Notes under the pieces: generated by a model | The model's input: only the letters and a program-made list of their open reading frames with translations | The model's database searches: none | Told to the model about the DNA's origin: nothing | Made by a program: the position numbers and the translations under genes | Part shown: positions 43,490 to 55,137 of the stretch, in pieces | Layout: the number at the start of each line of letters is the position of its first letter | Numbering within the stretch: position 1 is the stretch's first letter | NCBI GenBank assembly: GCA_022496805.1 | Contig: CM040088.1 | Location: 41,567,436 to 41,631,435, forward strand | Source of the DNA: Pohlia nutans | Lineage: Eukaryota; Streptophyta; Bryopsida; Bryales; Mniaceae | Reading direction: 5' to 3' | DNA: 64,000 nucleotides

Positions 43490-45010
43490 TTGGCCTATTT
43501 TAGGGAGTGCTATCTTTAAAATGAAAATTTTCCCTTGTAGGAAAATAAAGTTCATGAGGAATGCATATACTTCCATGGTTTTATTTCTAATAATATAAAT
43601 TAATACAATTTTCCAAAGTAAAAAGTATTTCACAATCCATAATCAATATTAATATAGGTTCTCCCATATCCACATGACGTGTTACTAATTTCCACTCATG
43701 ATGATACACTAAGTCACTAAACCACCAACAAATTCCTCCCAAAGCTTGGCATGTCGTTTGTTGGCTTGCTCCTTGGCAATAAGGTAGAAGCACCAAAAAC
43801 CCTAAACCAATTGTGGTCACCTATAAAAGCACTTGTTTCAACTTCGGGAGTTCCGAATCTAGTTATCACAAGCATTAATTATGAATACCAAGTTAGTAAT
43901 CTGATTGGACTAGAAATGAAAGACAGTTATTGGTACACCTACTAACATCAATAGTGGTCTATGCATTTTAAGTTTGAAAATTTATAACAAAATCATACAT
44001 TGTGAAAAAAATTAATTAAAAATTGAACTTGGTTATTAAACCCAAAGTTTTATATGTTGCAATTTTTTATCATTGAAAATCAACGTTCCATGTAGGTTGA
44101 AATGCTTAAACTGACAGCAACTATACCCCTTACCTTAGTGAATTGTGGTGGATTTGGGTTTAATAAAGGGTATCTGCAAAGAAAGTCTACACTATGGTTC
44201 TAGGGATGGTGGTGGTTCACAGAAAATGTACTTTATTTATTACTGGGTTTATTGGCAAGTGAAAGAGGATTTCAACACACTTTAGCATGCATTATTTGAA
44301 CATAAGGTAGTATGAATAAGTTATGAATTTTCACAGTATTGTTTGTAGGTGTACCCAAAATCAACTCTAGGCTCTCATATTCTAATTGTGTACATCCTGT
44401 GCAATCAGTATTGCTTTTGGGTCCAATTGTAGAAGTCACCTTTTGAGAGAGGGTTCGTTTTTAGTTATACATATCTTAGATGCTGACCTAAATTACATGG
44501 CCATGCATGTCTTACACGTAATAAAGTCGTTTATGTTTTTGCAATTCCTTCGTGTTCGAGTCCTACCTAATCACATTTCCACAGAGAACCGCCCATTGTC
44601 TGTCTGGTTGAACTCTTCTTTTCTTGTACGGGATGATAATGAAGGTTTCTTTCATTTTTGTGGGAGTTGAAAAAAATGATATTTTTTTGTATGGAAGAGT
44701 GCAACAATCAGTAGAGCAATCAGAGGTACCAGTAAGTTGACGTACAATGCCATGTGTACTTCAGCTATTGGCTTTAGGAACCGCTTTTATCTTGTACTTT
44801 GAATTAGTTGAAGAGGAGTGTCAGAGTGGGCTTTTTCTGTACGGTATACTTATGCATCACCCCATGAATGTGCGTGGCATCAACATTGGGTGATTCATTG
44901 TCTAACAAATGAACAACGTAAGGAAAATACACCTAAGCTTAATTGTGGCGTTTACCCAAAAGCGACCCTTCTAGAATCTTGCATAAAATACACAAGGTTT
45001 GAACATGAAC
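43490..45010. other. No gene recognised
   Basis: Short plus-strand frames at 44386-44670 and 44818-45090 (with 'CAWHQHWVIHCLTNEQR') have somewhat coding-like composition but match no family I know. They may be transposon relics. Confidence 0.3.
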
Positions 45011-45012
45011 CT

Positions 45013-45290
45013 ACACTACATAGTGCATTTAGGTTGCCTGAAAAATTAGGTTGCCTTACACAAAAAAGTTGCCTCATGATTCATTTTTAAATTTATTTTG
45101 TTAAATTTTTAATAGTATCAAATTTTTGTTCATTATTTTTAGTAATATTTAAAACTATTTTATTAATTACCTCATGAGTCATTGATGAAAATTATTGCAT
45201 CCTTGTATAGTCACATTAAATATTTATATTCTGTAAAATATTGAGAAATTAGTGAGGGGCAACCTAAATGCACTATTTAGTGTACATGAT
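45013..45290. mobile_element. MITE with CACTACATAGTGCATTTAGG ends
   Basis: Inverted ends CACTACATAGTGCATTTAGG and the near complement (CCTAAATGCACTATTTAGTG), then GTTGCC / GGCAAC. About 280 bp. Family not assigned. Confidence 0.6.
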
Positions 45291-45387
45291 ATTCTTGATC
45301 AGTTGCTTTTGACACTATTGTAAGAAGAATCTAGATTATTCTTTAGCAACGTCAATATCTTGAGAAAAAGATGATAGGCCATTCTTT

Positions 45388-46040
45388 AACCCCTAAATGC
45401 CCAAAGCTTTTGAACATAATTTAAGATATATTGTAAAATGTTGCTTCTAAAACTTTTTTAAGTTTCAACTTCAAAGAACAACTGGAAGGCATGTTGATTA
45501 GATGACATATGTATGGTCAAGTTTGAAAAATTAAATTTGAATATTTTTCAATTGGCAAAAAAATATCAAAGTCTTTGGGAACTTATAATTGATTTTTATC
45601 AAATTTAACATAAATTATTTCTTGAAATTACTGAAGTGTGGAAAAATTACCATTCTTCACATTTCTTCAAAAAAATTATATAATCAAGTGTGAAGGGTCA
45701 AAGGATCTATTAATAGTAGTAATCATATAATCAAATATATTCTAAGTCACTCCCAAATAATACAAAACAAGGACTTGCAAGCCCCATGCTAATTCTCACT
45801 ATATTATGTTTTCATTGGAATTCGGTGCACAAATAAGCATAAAAGATGATCATATTTTGAAAAGTGTCAACTAAGAAAATTTTGAAGTTTGAATCCTCAT
45901 TCAACTCAAAAAAGAATATTGTGATTTGAAATTTATATGTATAAGATACTGGACTGATATCAATAGGGTTGTGAAAGATGTGCATGAATTGATAAATAAA
46001 AAAATTGAAAAGTAAGTCATTTCCTTGAAAATTTGGTTTG
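45388..46040. mobile_element. Decayed TTAA-type element, left end of family D type
   Basis: TTAA then CCCCTAAATGCCCAAAGC near 45388. The next 80 bp resembles the family D start ('TTGTAAAATGTTGCTTCTAAAACTTT'). No matching right end before the next element at 46048. Confidence 0.45.
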
Positions 46041-46047
46041 ACCTTAA

Positions 46048-46584
46048 CCCTTTAGCGCGACAGCGTTCATATATTGGACGACGAACATATTAAAATTGTT
46101 TGAATTCCATCCAAAGTGGACAGTTTTCATCCACCTTTTTTTTTGGTTCTTGTGTAAGTTGACTATCCTTTGTACGGTGTGGATTTTCAAAATAGGTTAT
46201 TATGGTTTTTGGAAAAACAACACAATTGGTTTGTGTCAAGTTTCATTCTTAGTTCAAAAAGTGAGACCTTAAACATGATTTTCCAAAATAAGTAGAATTG
46301 AATAATAGAAACCATACCATCCCGTAGTGCATGTTATTCCAATTTCATTCCAATATTTTTCAAAAAAATTGTGTTAATTCGGGATTTTTAATTGAATTTC
46401 AAGAGAAAACCTTTCAAAATTATTTTAAAATTATTAATTAAAAATATGATACATCCAACTGTACAGATATGATCTTCACATTGGTATTTACAAATTTTCT
46501 TTGTAGATCAACTCCATTTTTGGTTTCCATCAAACATTTTATAACACTTCTTTGAAAACAATGTTGAATGAGGACGTTAAAGGG
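46048..46584. mobile_element. TTAA-flanked element, family E (CCCTTTAGCG ends)
   Basis: TTAA at 46044-46047 and 46585-46588. Ends CCCTTTAGCG and CGTTAAAGGG. 537 bp, non-coding. Lies downstream of the NPF gene. Confidence 0.75.
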
Positions 46585-47037
46585 TTAAATAATAAAAATT
46601 CAAATTTTTATTTTCAATTTAAAAATGAAAATCGGCCATAACCATGTGATACATTGACCAAGGAGGAGTTCTTTACAAAGATTTGGAAGACACTACAAAG
46701 ATTTTGTGCATACAGTATAATCTCCATGGAGCCCATATGAAGGTCCAGCCTTGCATTGGATGAAGGAGAGCAAGATTATAATTTCCCATAACGAGGGGTT
46801 GTTGTGAAGTTATGGTGCCCTTCTTTTGGGACCCGTGATGGAACATTATTGAAAAAGATCCAATGGTTCAAGTTGTAACTGCTAACAAGAAAGTACAAGT
46901 CCATCTATGGAGGTTATGTCCAGTAACATTATCGAACCTGTCAGCTCTCGAAGGTTACCTAGTCCATTATGGGTTGTAATTGTAGTGCTTAGAACCCATC
47001 CGAGCTGCCACAGCTGGTCCTGGTTTTCTGGAGTAGG

Positions 47038-50000
47038 CTATGTTACAAGAGCAGTGATCTGTTTGTACTTATACCATCGAGCCAACATCAAGAAGAAACA
47101 GAGGTTTCCTGCACTCAAGCCGGCAAGAAGCCAATAGAAATAATCAAGTCGGCAGCTATTTAGGTTATCGACGATCCAGCTCTGCCCACTCAAACTTGTC
47201 ACTTTCACAACGGCGGAAAGAAGTATACTGCTCAGGAAATTGCCAATCCCAATAGTACTCAGAAAGATAGCGGTTCCGAGGCTTCGCATTGAATCCGGTG
47301 CTTGGTCATAGAAGAACTCGAGAGCTCCGATGGAAGTGAAGACTTCGGCCGCACCTAGATACATGATGAGCCACGCTTAGTGAAACCAGTCCTTAGAATT
47401 TACTAAAATTCAATCAAATAATACCTTTTTTCACTTTTAAACTAGTAACAATATTGCATACTTAAACAGCCCTATAGTTCATTCATTTTAGTATACTTGT
47501 TGATTTTTGTAAATTTCAATTTTAAGTATGGATTAAAGACTAAAAAGTGCTTGTAACTAGTCCGTTAAAAAGACTGAAAGAAACTTATTAAGCACTAAAA
47601 TGTCCTTAATTTCCTTCTAAAATCTACATAATTTAAAGATTTCATTGCCTAAGCTTGCACTTACTACGATTGGCTCGTGTCACTACACTACTTTTTGCTA
47701 ATAGTGCCACCTACACTAATTGATTTTAAAAGGCTATAACTTTTTACACTGTAACATGAATATTTTTACCATCTATGTTTACAGAGTTCCTCCTACATGT
47801 GAAGTTTCAATATCTTTTCTCTTGGTAAAAATATTCATATTGTGTAAAAAGTTATAGGCTCATCAAGTAAATAGACAAGTTAGTATGAGTGGCACTATTA
47901 GTAAAAAGTAGTGTAAGGTAGGAGCACCAAAAACCAACATTGTACCTAATGCCGACAAAATTTAGGTATTATAGTCATTCTAGAATGTAAATCTAGGTTT
48001 AGGGTCATTTGGGTCAACATACAATAAAGGCTCTATGATGTGCCCAGATTTGCGTTCTAAAATGATTGCATGATCTAGATTCTATCGACATTAGGTACAA
48101 TGTTGGTTTTTGATGCTCCTACCTTAGTAGAAATCTTGTCACTATTGTCATAAATCTTGTAGAAATTTTCGGTCACTATGGACAAGTCACAGCGGAATTT
48201 AGTCATTCAAAACAAGTCACATTTGACAGGATTAGCCCACCTAGCAAGATGTACTGCGGCAGGAGAATAAAGACAGATAATGGAAGAGTCTCGAGCAGAT
48301 CGTAATCTTTCGCCACGTTCAGTCGATGGACTTCGGTCACGGCCGCGCACACCATAGAAAGAACAGAAAGAACGAGGCCAATGCCAATTCGTTGCAGCAT
48401 GGAAATCCCTCGCACGTTGCCAGTAAAGCGCCTTGTTGCAGGAACAAAGATACGGTCGTAAATGGGAATGAGACATACAATCGTTATGGGGATGATGCTT
48501 TGCAGCGAGGCAGCTGGAATTTGGAACTTGGACCCCACATTGACATTCAGCGTGTTTCCTTGTCTCGTGTAGAATGTTGATATTTGTGCGGACGGAGTCT
48601 GAAAGATTATTGCTGATATCCAAATGGGTAGTAAGTGAAGGACGAGTTTCACCTCCTCTACCTCCGTTACCGTTGCCAGTTTCCATGGGTTGTGAAAGTC
48701 ATTCTTGTCACTTGTTGAGTTTGAAGAATCTCGTCGGATCGCTGCTTTGTCAAGGAACCTACAACAAGTCTCGGGGAGGTCACTCTTTGTATCATGTGTG
48801 AAAAAAGGTATTTAAAAGTACACTAAAAAATAAAAGTCGTTCTCACTATAATTAGTAATATTTTGAGAATATTCTTATTTTTATTCTTGTAATCAGTTTT
48901 GAGCATCCTATATTACCTTCATGTAATTCATTTATAAAATTTATCTTCAAATATTTATTTGGACTCTCTATTTTTTTTGCATGTTGTTACGTAATATTTG
49001 GAAGTGACCTCTCCAAGCAACAAATTCGGAATTTTACAGTCTACCCTCCATACAATGACACTCCATAATATGATGAAATTATCGTTTCAAGCAATACACA
49101 TGTGTTAGTCTTCACCCCTCGGCTTGAAGATAAGGCTTCCCAAACATATTATAATAGAGGGGACAATTGTAGGGACATGACTAATACTTTAGCTTCACCA
49201 CCTTGAAGATAGGGTTGCTTTTGGAAACTTCCCATTTTAGACCCAAATCCATTAGCTAGGGTTTGTAATTTTAGGCTAGATTCCACTAGTAGAAACAACG
49301 TCTGTGTAGATTAAAGAAATGTGCCTAAAAAGACCCACGACTAGTCTAATTCGTCATGTTGGGTCTTAAACTCTTTGGTCTTTTCGCTAGTCTACGCAGG
49401 GCAGCGTTTCTACTTAGTGCCCCTTGTGATTACAAAGTTATGTCAACGGTTCAAAACATTGCTTTTTGATATCAACCAGTGACTTTTTGTTGCTAATTTT
49501 AGCCAAATTGCTACATTCTGAAATTTGGGTTGGCTAATTGATACAAAAGATTTTTGAAAAAAACAAAAATGGAATGATAGCCAGATTTCCTCCATGGAAT
49601 CAAGATGTGTAGCCTCTTTAAACATAGGTATCACCCAAGTATCACCTAGGTAGCACATGTGTATTACCCTGATATTACCCATATACTAGTATATCCAAGG
49701 AGCTTGGATTGCTCTTCACACCATGGAAAAGTAGCAAAAATGCTAAACTGTCTCCTGACAAAAAAAATTACTGATACCAACTAAGGAAAAGTGCAGATAA
49801 CGTAAACGAAAAAATTTGTGGTCTTTGTTGCAAGCCATGGTCATACCTCATAGTGTTTGAATGTGGAATAAGCCGTATCCCAGCCTGAAATGTTTCTTTG
49901 TCAGTTATTTCGTATAATGTAGTTGGATCAGCAGGAACTCGTAGGCGGAAATTTCTTATGGCGGCAGCAATAACTTGGCCAATTTGTGTAAGTGGGCTCC

Positions 50001-52949
50001 CACAGGGCCTTTTATGACGATAAAATTTCATCCCCACTATGTAAAGCACGAGGTAAACCGCCATTAGCACCGTTGGTGTCCCAAAGCCCCAACCCCAACT
50101 TATGTAGGATTGCACGTATACTAACACAGTCGCTGATACAAGTGCGCCGACACTTATGCCGAAGACCCACCAGTTAAAGAAAGACTTTTTCATCTCATTT
50201 TCGCCATCGTCCTCCTCGTCAAATTGATCTGCGCCAAACGCAGCAATGCAAGGCTTCATGCAACCTCCACCAAGGGACATTAGATAGAGAGCAAAGTAAA
50301 AGAATCCCACTTGGCCGGCTGTTGCAGGTTGACAACTAGAAATTCCATCGCAGCGTGGAGGCTTAAAAGTATCAATTGTCACCGATAGCGTCAACGTTAT
50401 CAAGCCCTACAGTACAACATAGACAACACACAATCCTTTAATTTTAATGTTGTTCTAACTTTAAAGTTATTTAGTTTGTTGGGCACAATTTTTAGGATGC
50501 TACCCTCTTTATCCTATTTAGTGTGAATCATGATTAGTGTAACACCAAATACGATAGTCTTTTTTTTAAGTTGTGTACCTTGGGATTATCATCAAGAACT
50601 TTTCAATAAATAATCACTGAAGTAATATTCATATGACAAATTAACAAGTGGACAACACAACAACTAGAGCTTAGTAAATGGAGTTCATCAACAAATTGTA
50701 CATCAATTCGTTGTATTCTTATTGTTTCATAAGATTAAGAAATCTAGTGTTAGTATCATACCGTAATTTACTAGGAGATTTGGTAGAAAATAATTCTAAC
50801 CATTTAGATGCTTAAAATTTTGGATTTTTTTTTTTTTTTTAAATAAAAATTATTAGGGGAAAAAACGGATTTAAGAGAATATTCGATTTTCCTGAATTTA
50901 TTTTAGAAATAATTAAATGTTAGGCAGTTGGGTGCCGAACCTGCTAATAAACTACGATATACTAAATTAAATAAAGAATGTATATAAGTATATTCTTTAT
51001 TCTATTCATGGTAGTTTGCTTCACAAAATCGTGCATTCTCGTTTGCTACACACCGTTGTAGGGTACATTTATGATAATAAGAACCAACAAAACTGTAATC
51101 AGGCACTAAAATTTCTAATATATTGCTTAAAACTTTTATATGTGCTAAATTGTATTGCAATTTTATAGTTCAATGTTGGTTTTTAGACAATTTCAATTTT
51201 ACCATCCTCTGAAGAACATATCAAGGGGTGCAATCACTGCTAAAAGTCCTTAAAAAATAACCAATTTGATGAAAATTGATTTATCAATATTGATGAATTT
51301 TTGAACCTAGGATGATGATATAACATGTATAATTTCATATAAATAAGAATTTGGTATCAATTTTGGAATGCACATTTGGTACATATAAAGATTTGGTATC
51401 AAGTATTCAAGTTTGGATTGCTTACTTATTTAAACAGGTTTTTTTAAAAGATTAAATTTTTTAAAGACATTTAACCACCTCTTATGTGCACCTTTCCAAA
51501 TGGCGCCTTTGGCTCATATTATTGTGAATGTACCCTATAGCTAAGTTTATAAAAAGTTATTTTTTGTACACTAAATTTACCTCTTCTAGCATGAAAATCT
51601 ACGAGTGCAAAATTAATTTTAAAAGTGGTAGATCCTCTATAGTAAGACTGCTATACACCGTAGTTGATGTCTCATCACTTATTACTTCACATCTTAACTG
51701 CTACTTAATACAATGTTTAAACTCACCACTTTTAATGTTCTTATACTTTAGTGACTTGCACTATTTCTGAGACCACACTAGAGTGAAGATGAGTGCATCA
51801 TTCAAACAATAGAGTTGCATTAACCCCTAAAGGACCATAAGTTCCTAGGGGGCCTCATGTTTCTTTCATTAGTTTTGAGTAGGTTTTATGTAGATTTTCT
51901 TTTGTTCAAATTTAATTTTTTTTATTCAACATAATGTGTAATATTCTTCACTAATTCTAGTGATACTAAATTTGGTTTCATTTAAATTATAATTTCCATA
52001 AATATGATTGTTTAAATTTGTCATTTTAAAACCATGAATCCTTGATCCTTTACGGGTTAATAAGTTTAACGACTTACCACTAAGTAGACCATTCCAAATA
52101 TAAGGATGGTCCAAAAACGTCCCCAAAATGCATCAGCAAGGAAAGCCCCTAACAGAGGTGCAAGGAATGTCGTCCCAATCCAATTGTTCACATTGGTAGC
52201 TGATTTCTCCGTCCCTTCATGTAATACATGTGTGAGATATGTAACCAAATTTGCAGAAATTCCATAGAACGCCAGCCTTTCACCAATCTCAATTCCTGTT
52301 GACATGTACACCTCATCAGTATATAATTCACGATATAAGCTTACGATGACAAAGATGCTATACCGTGTCTTCCTGAAAATTAACACAATTTACAAGAAGT
52401 TAGTTGAGCAGCTCTTATGCACTTTCTCATGTGTATGTGATTTCTAGCATAGATACTAAAAGAAAACTTGGTGAATAAAAACTGCACAAGTTTGTTATGT
52501 GTAGTTTTTAAATTTTTTTAATCATCATGAGCTGCAGATGTAAAACATGTGCAAAATCTTTGTTTGCTCACTGCGAGTGTAATTTTTGGAATCAAAGGCG
52601 TAGGGTATGTTGTTGGAAGCCCATTTTTGTGACTTTTCTAACGGTATATTATACGCCTTTTGATTCCAAAAAATGCACTTGTAGTGCAAATGAAGATTTT
52701 GCACATGTTTTACATTTGCAGTCTATGGTGATCTAAAAAAACTGCTCATGACAAACTTGTGCAGTTTTTTTTTACCAAGTTTCTTAATTCTAGAATTCCC
52801 AAGCTAAAATTGGTGTTGTATAAGTTAGTACCAATAATGAAAGCATTTGCTTTAAATCGCCCCATGGTTGTCTTATCAATGGGCCTCCCCCGAAAGTCCA
52901 CCGTCCCATCTCCGGCCAAGCTCACCACCTTGTTCCTCTCGGCATCCAT
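47038..52949 (-). CDS. NRT1/PTR (NPF) family proton-coupled transporter (5 exons, 576 aa)
   Basis: Exons on the minus strand: 52949-52832, 52295-52078, 50406-49847, 48758-48241, 47354-47038. All have GT/AG edges and consistent phases, and sum to 1731 nt. The start at 52949 gives an N terminus with 'GDGTVDFRGRPIDK', usual for the family. The ExxER proton-coupling motif is E42-I-G-E45-R46 followed by LAFYG. Further signatures are 'MSLGGGCMKPCIAAFGADQF' (TM4-5), FFNWWVF, 'SYISWGWGFGTPTVLM', 'QRIGIGLVLSVLSM' and 'GALEFFYDQAPDSMRSLGTA'. Length and 12-helix layout fit NPF. Members carry nitrate, di/tripeptides or hormones across plasma or vacuolar membranes. Similarity by eye is to the AtPTR1-type peptide carriers, but substrate cannot be called. 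Introns carry several MITEs, all outside the exons. Confidence 0.93.
47686..47913. mobile_element. TA-flanked MITE (CACTACTTTTTGC family)
   Basis: TA at 47684-47685 and 47914-47915. Ends CACTACTTTTTGCTAATAGT and ACTATTAGTAAAAAGTAGTG. It abuts the next element, which shares the same TA. In the last intron of the NPF gene. Confidence 0.75.
47916..48124. mobile_element. TA-flanked MITE (GGTAGGAGCACC family)
   Basis: TA at 47914-47915 and 48125-48126. Ends AGGTAGGAGCACCAAAAACC and GGTTTTTGATGCTCCTACCT. Same family as 15469-15884, and about 115 bp downstream of NPF exon 4 in the direction of transcription. Confidence 0.8.
48765..49012. mobile_element. MITE, GGTCACTCTTTGTATC family, copy 1
   Basis: Inverted relative of 53206-53452; both contain 'AAATATTACGTAACAA', 'AATAATTCTCAAAATATT'-like text and ends near GGAGAGGTCACT. 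It sits in the NPF intron right beside the exon 4 acceptor, starting within about 10 bp of it. Confidence 0.7.
49284..49419. mobile_element. CACTA-type MITE
   Basis: Ends CACTAGTAGAAACAACG and CGTTTCTACTTAGTG (one extra T). Inner 'GTGTAGATTA' / 'TAGTCTACGC' pair weakly. No clear 3-bp duplication. NPF intron 3. Confidence 0.6.
51060..51560. repeat. Composite repeat X, uninterrupted copy
   Basis: Continuous counterpart of the split pieces at 3595-3638, 4813-4956 and 6837-7160. It serves as an empty-site reference for both the foldback and the LINE insertions. Lies in an intron of the NPF gene. Confidence 0.65.
51834..52056. mobile_element. TTAA-flanked MITE, family A (NPF intron)
   Basis: TTAA at 51830-51833 and 52057-52060. 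Ends CCCCTAAAGGACCATAAG and CTTGATCCTTTACGGG. Opposite orientation to 29279-29508. It ends only about 20 bp from NPF exon 2. Confidence 0.8.
52515..52735. mobile_element. Inverted-repeat MITE in NPF intron 1
   Basis: Arms of about 90 bp: 'GCAGATGTAAAACATGTGCA' and 'TGCACATGTTTTACATTTGC', then 'TTTGGAATCAAAGGCG' and 'CGCCTTTTGATTCCAAAA'. Near-complete hairpin potential, no coding frame. Confidence 0.75.
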
Positions 52950-53205
52950 GTTTTGCTGTTCGATTGGAGTCTAGAACAATTTCAAAGACACAGTTAATCG
53001 TTTGGCCATTTAATCACCAATTTGATTGGACCATTAGAACAACTTCTCCAACTATCAAAAATACGAGGTAAAGACATTTCAGAACATTGCGGTGTGTTTG
53101 CAAACATTTTTACAGTTATACATTTTTAATCCATCCAAATTATTTATGCACTTTCACATTTGATTATCGATTCAAATCAATTCGGACAAATATTATCAAC
53201 TTACT

Positions 53206-53452
53206 CACTCGGGAGGTCACTTTCAAATATTACGTAACAATGTGCAAATAAAGATAGGGTCCAAATAAATCTCTAAAAATATTTTTTATAAATGAGTTAC
53301 ATTAATATAAGATGTTGAAATCTTATTACATCAGAATATTCTTGAAAATATTACTAATCATAGTTAGAATCACTTTTATTTTTTAGGGTACTTTTAAATT
53401 CCTTTTTTCACATGAAATACTCAAAAGATACAAAGAGTGACCTCTCCAAGAT
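53206..53452. mobile_element. MITE, GGTCACTCTTTGTATC family, copy 2
   Basis: Opposite orientation to 48765-49012. Ends in 'GATACAAAGAGTGACCTCTC'. It lies upstream of the NPF start codon, so it may fall in the promoter region. Confidence 0.7.
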
Positions 53453-53505
53453 TACTCGAATTGTATTCCTCTTTCAAATGTTAAGTCATCACAAACATTC
53501 ATTAA

Positions 53506-54326
53506 TCCTAAAGGACCAAGGTTGGTTTTTCAAATTACGTTAGTTTAGTATAGAATGAGTTTTGATCATGAATTTTTGAGATGTGTTGTGGTGATGCTAC
53601 TCTTTGTAATGAACATTACATTCTATAATAGTAGGGTTTTGCACCCCCTATTGCTTGATTTGATTTTTATTGATACAGTAACTTTTCTTGGAACTAGAGT
53701 GAAAGATGACACTTGCCATTATATGAATGAATTTAGTAGGAGTCAAGCGAGTAAGACAAACTTAAGATGTGAAAACAAAGAGCATCTAAGAGCATTGGAG
53801 AGAATCTTGGAAAATTTAGTAGGGGTATAAAGTCTGGGGTTTAATAATGTTGTGAAGATGGGATGGTAATTTGCATACATGTATGATGTATAGATCGAAA
53901 AATAGAATCATGCAAAGGTGAAAACCTAAGTGCGGGAAACTCCTGAATTTTTATATACAATGAGCTATGCATACAAAGTTTTGCACAAAAATGAGCTAGC
54001 ACCCCCATACACACAACTGCCAAATTCATTTTACCAAATGTAAGATTGAACTTTGTATTTTGGGCCTTTTCAGAAAGTCTCAAAGCCGAGTAGGGGGCCA
54101 AAAAAAACAAGATGTAGCCAACTTTTTAGTTTATGATCTTACTATTGAGGAACTTTGAGCAGTTGAAAATTTGTAAGTGCTAATAAATTCAAGTTGGTTG
54201 AAATATCCTACAATTGGATTGGTCAAAAAGATTTTAGATAAAAAAACTATTTGACTTTTATGAGAAGGGGTACTTTTAGACAACTTTGAAGCATTTGGAG
54301 AGAAAATAGTCGTGGTCCTTTAGGGG
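53506..54326. mobile_element. TTAA-type element, about 820 bp
   Basis: TTAA at 53502-53505 and TCAA (decayed) at 54327-54330. Ends TCCTAAAGGACCAAGG and CGTGGTCCTTTAGGGG. A 91-codon plus-strand frame at 53555-53830 inside it has no known family. Confidence 0.65.
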
Positions 54327-54330
54327 TCAA

Positions 54331-55133
54331 TCGTGGAATAATGCTAATTGTTGCAAGCTTATGCTAATCTCTAATTAAACCATCATGCATACTTTAATAA
54401 TGAACAAATTCTAAAATGCCTGTAATAAGGTAATTAATAATTGCTATGTTTTAAGCTTATGGATGGAGATGCACAGTATAAAGCCAAAAAGTAATATTTT
54501 ACAATTATATGAAAATTTATTTTAAATCTTTTTCAACGAAATAGGTGTTTTAGGAATCATTACTTTCAATAAAAGTCGATGTAAGGATGTACTTTCAAAG
54601 TGCTTTGTGTAGATTAATCAAAATTGAACCCCAATAAAATCCCTGATGAAATCACTTGACATGAATTGAACACACTACCCTAGGAGATACAAGTTTTCTT
54701 TATTTCTATAGGTGGATAGTTTAACTTTTTTACAAGGAATAAAAATTATTCTATAATTTATTTAATTTTGTGCCGCAATGTTCAATTATAAATGACCAAA
54801 TGTTTTTACATAAGCAATTATAAAGTAACCTTTCTTATTTGAATTGTCAAAAAACTATCACCTACCCCATTGTATATTCAAATAAAATATAATTAGTATC
54901 CTTAAAAAAACAATTGCACCCTATAATTTTTAAGTATTGCACTAGTAACCTCCTCAAAAATGGAACTTTTGAAAACTACTACTAAAAAACAAGCTAATTA
55001 TTAATAGTATGAATTGTTTTTTATAATGTTGCAATAGTTACGGAATTCGTATTGAGTTAACAATTTTTATTTTTATTTTAATCTTTAATTCCATTAAAGC
55101 AATGAATTTGAATGTGCATGTTTTCACATTTTC
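54331..55133. other. No gene recognised
   Basis: AT-rich interval between two TTAA elements with no convincing frame or repeat end. Confidence 0.45.
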
Positions 55134-55137
55134 TTAA

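Noticed and set aside
52950..53200. An additional upstream exon of the NPF gene
   Set aside because: TTCTAG just before the ATG could be an acceptor, but no plausible upstream coding exon was seen, and the N terminus from 52949 has normal NPF length.
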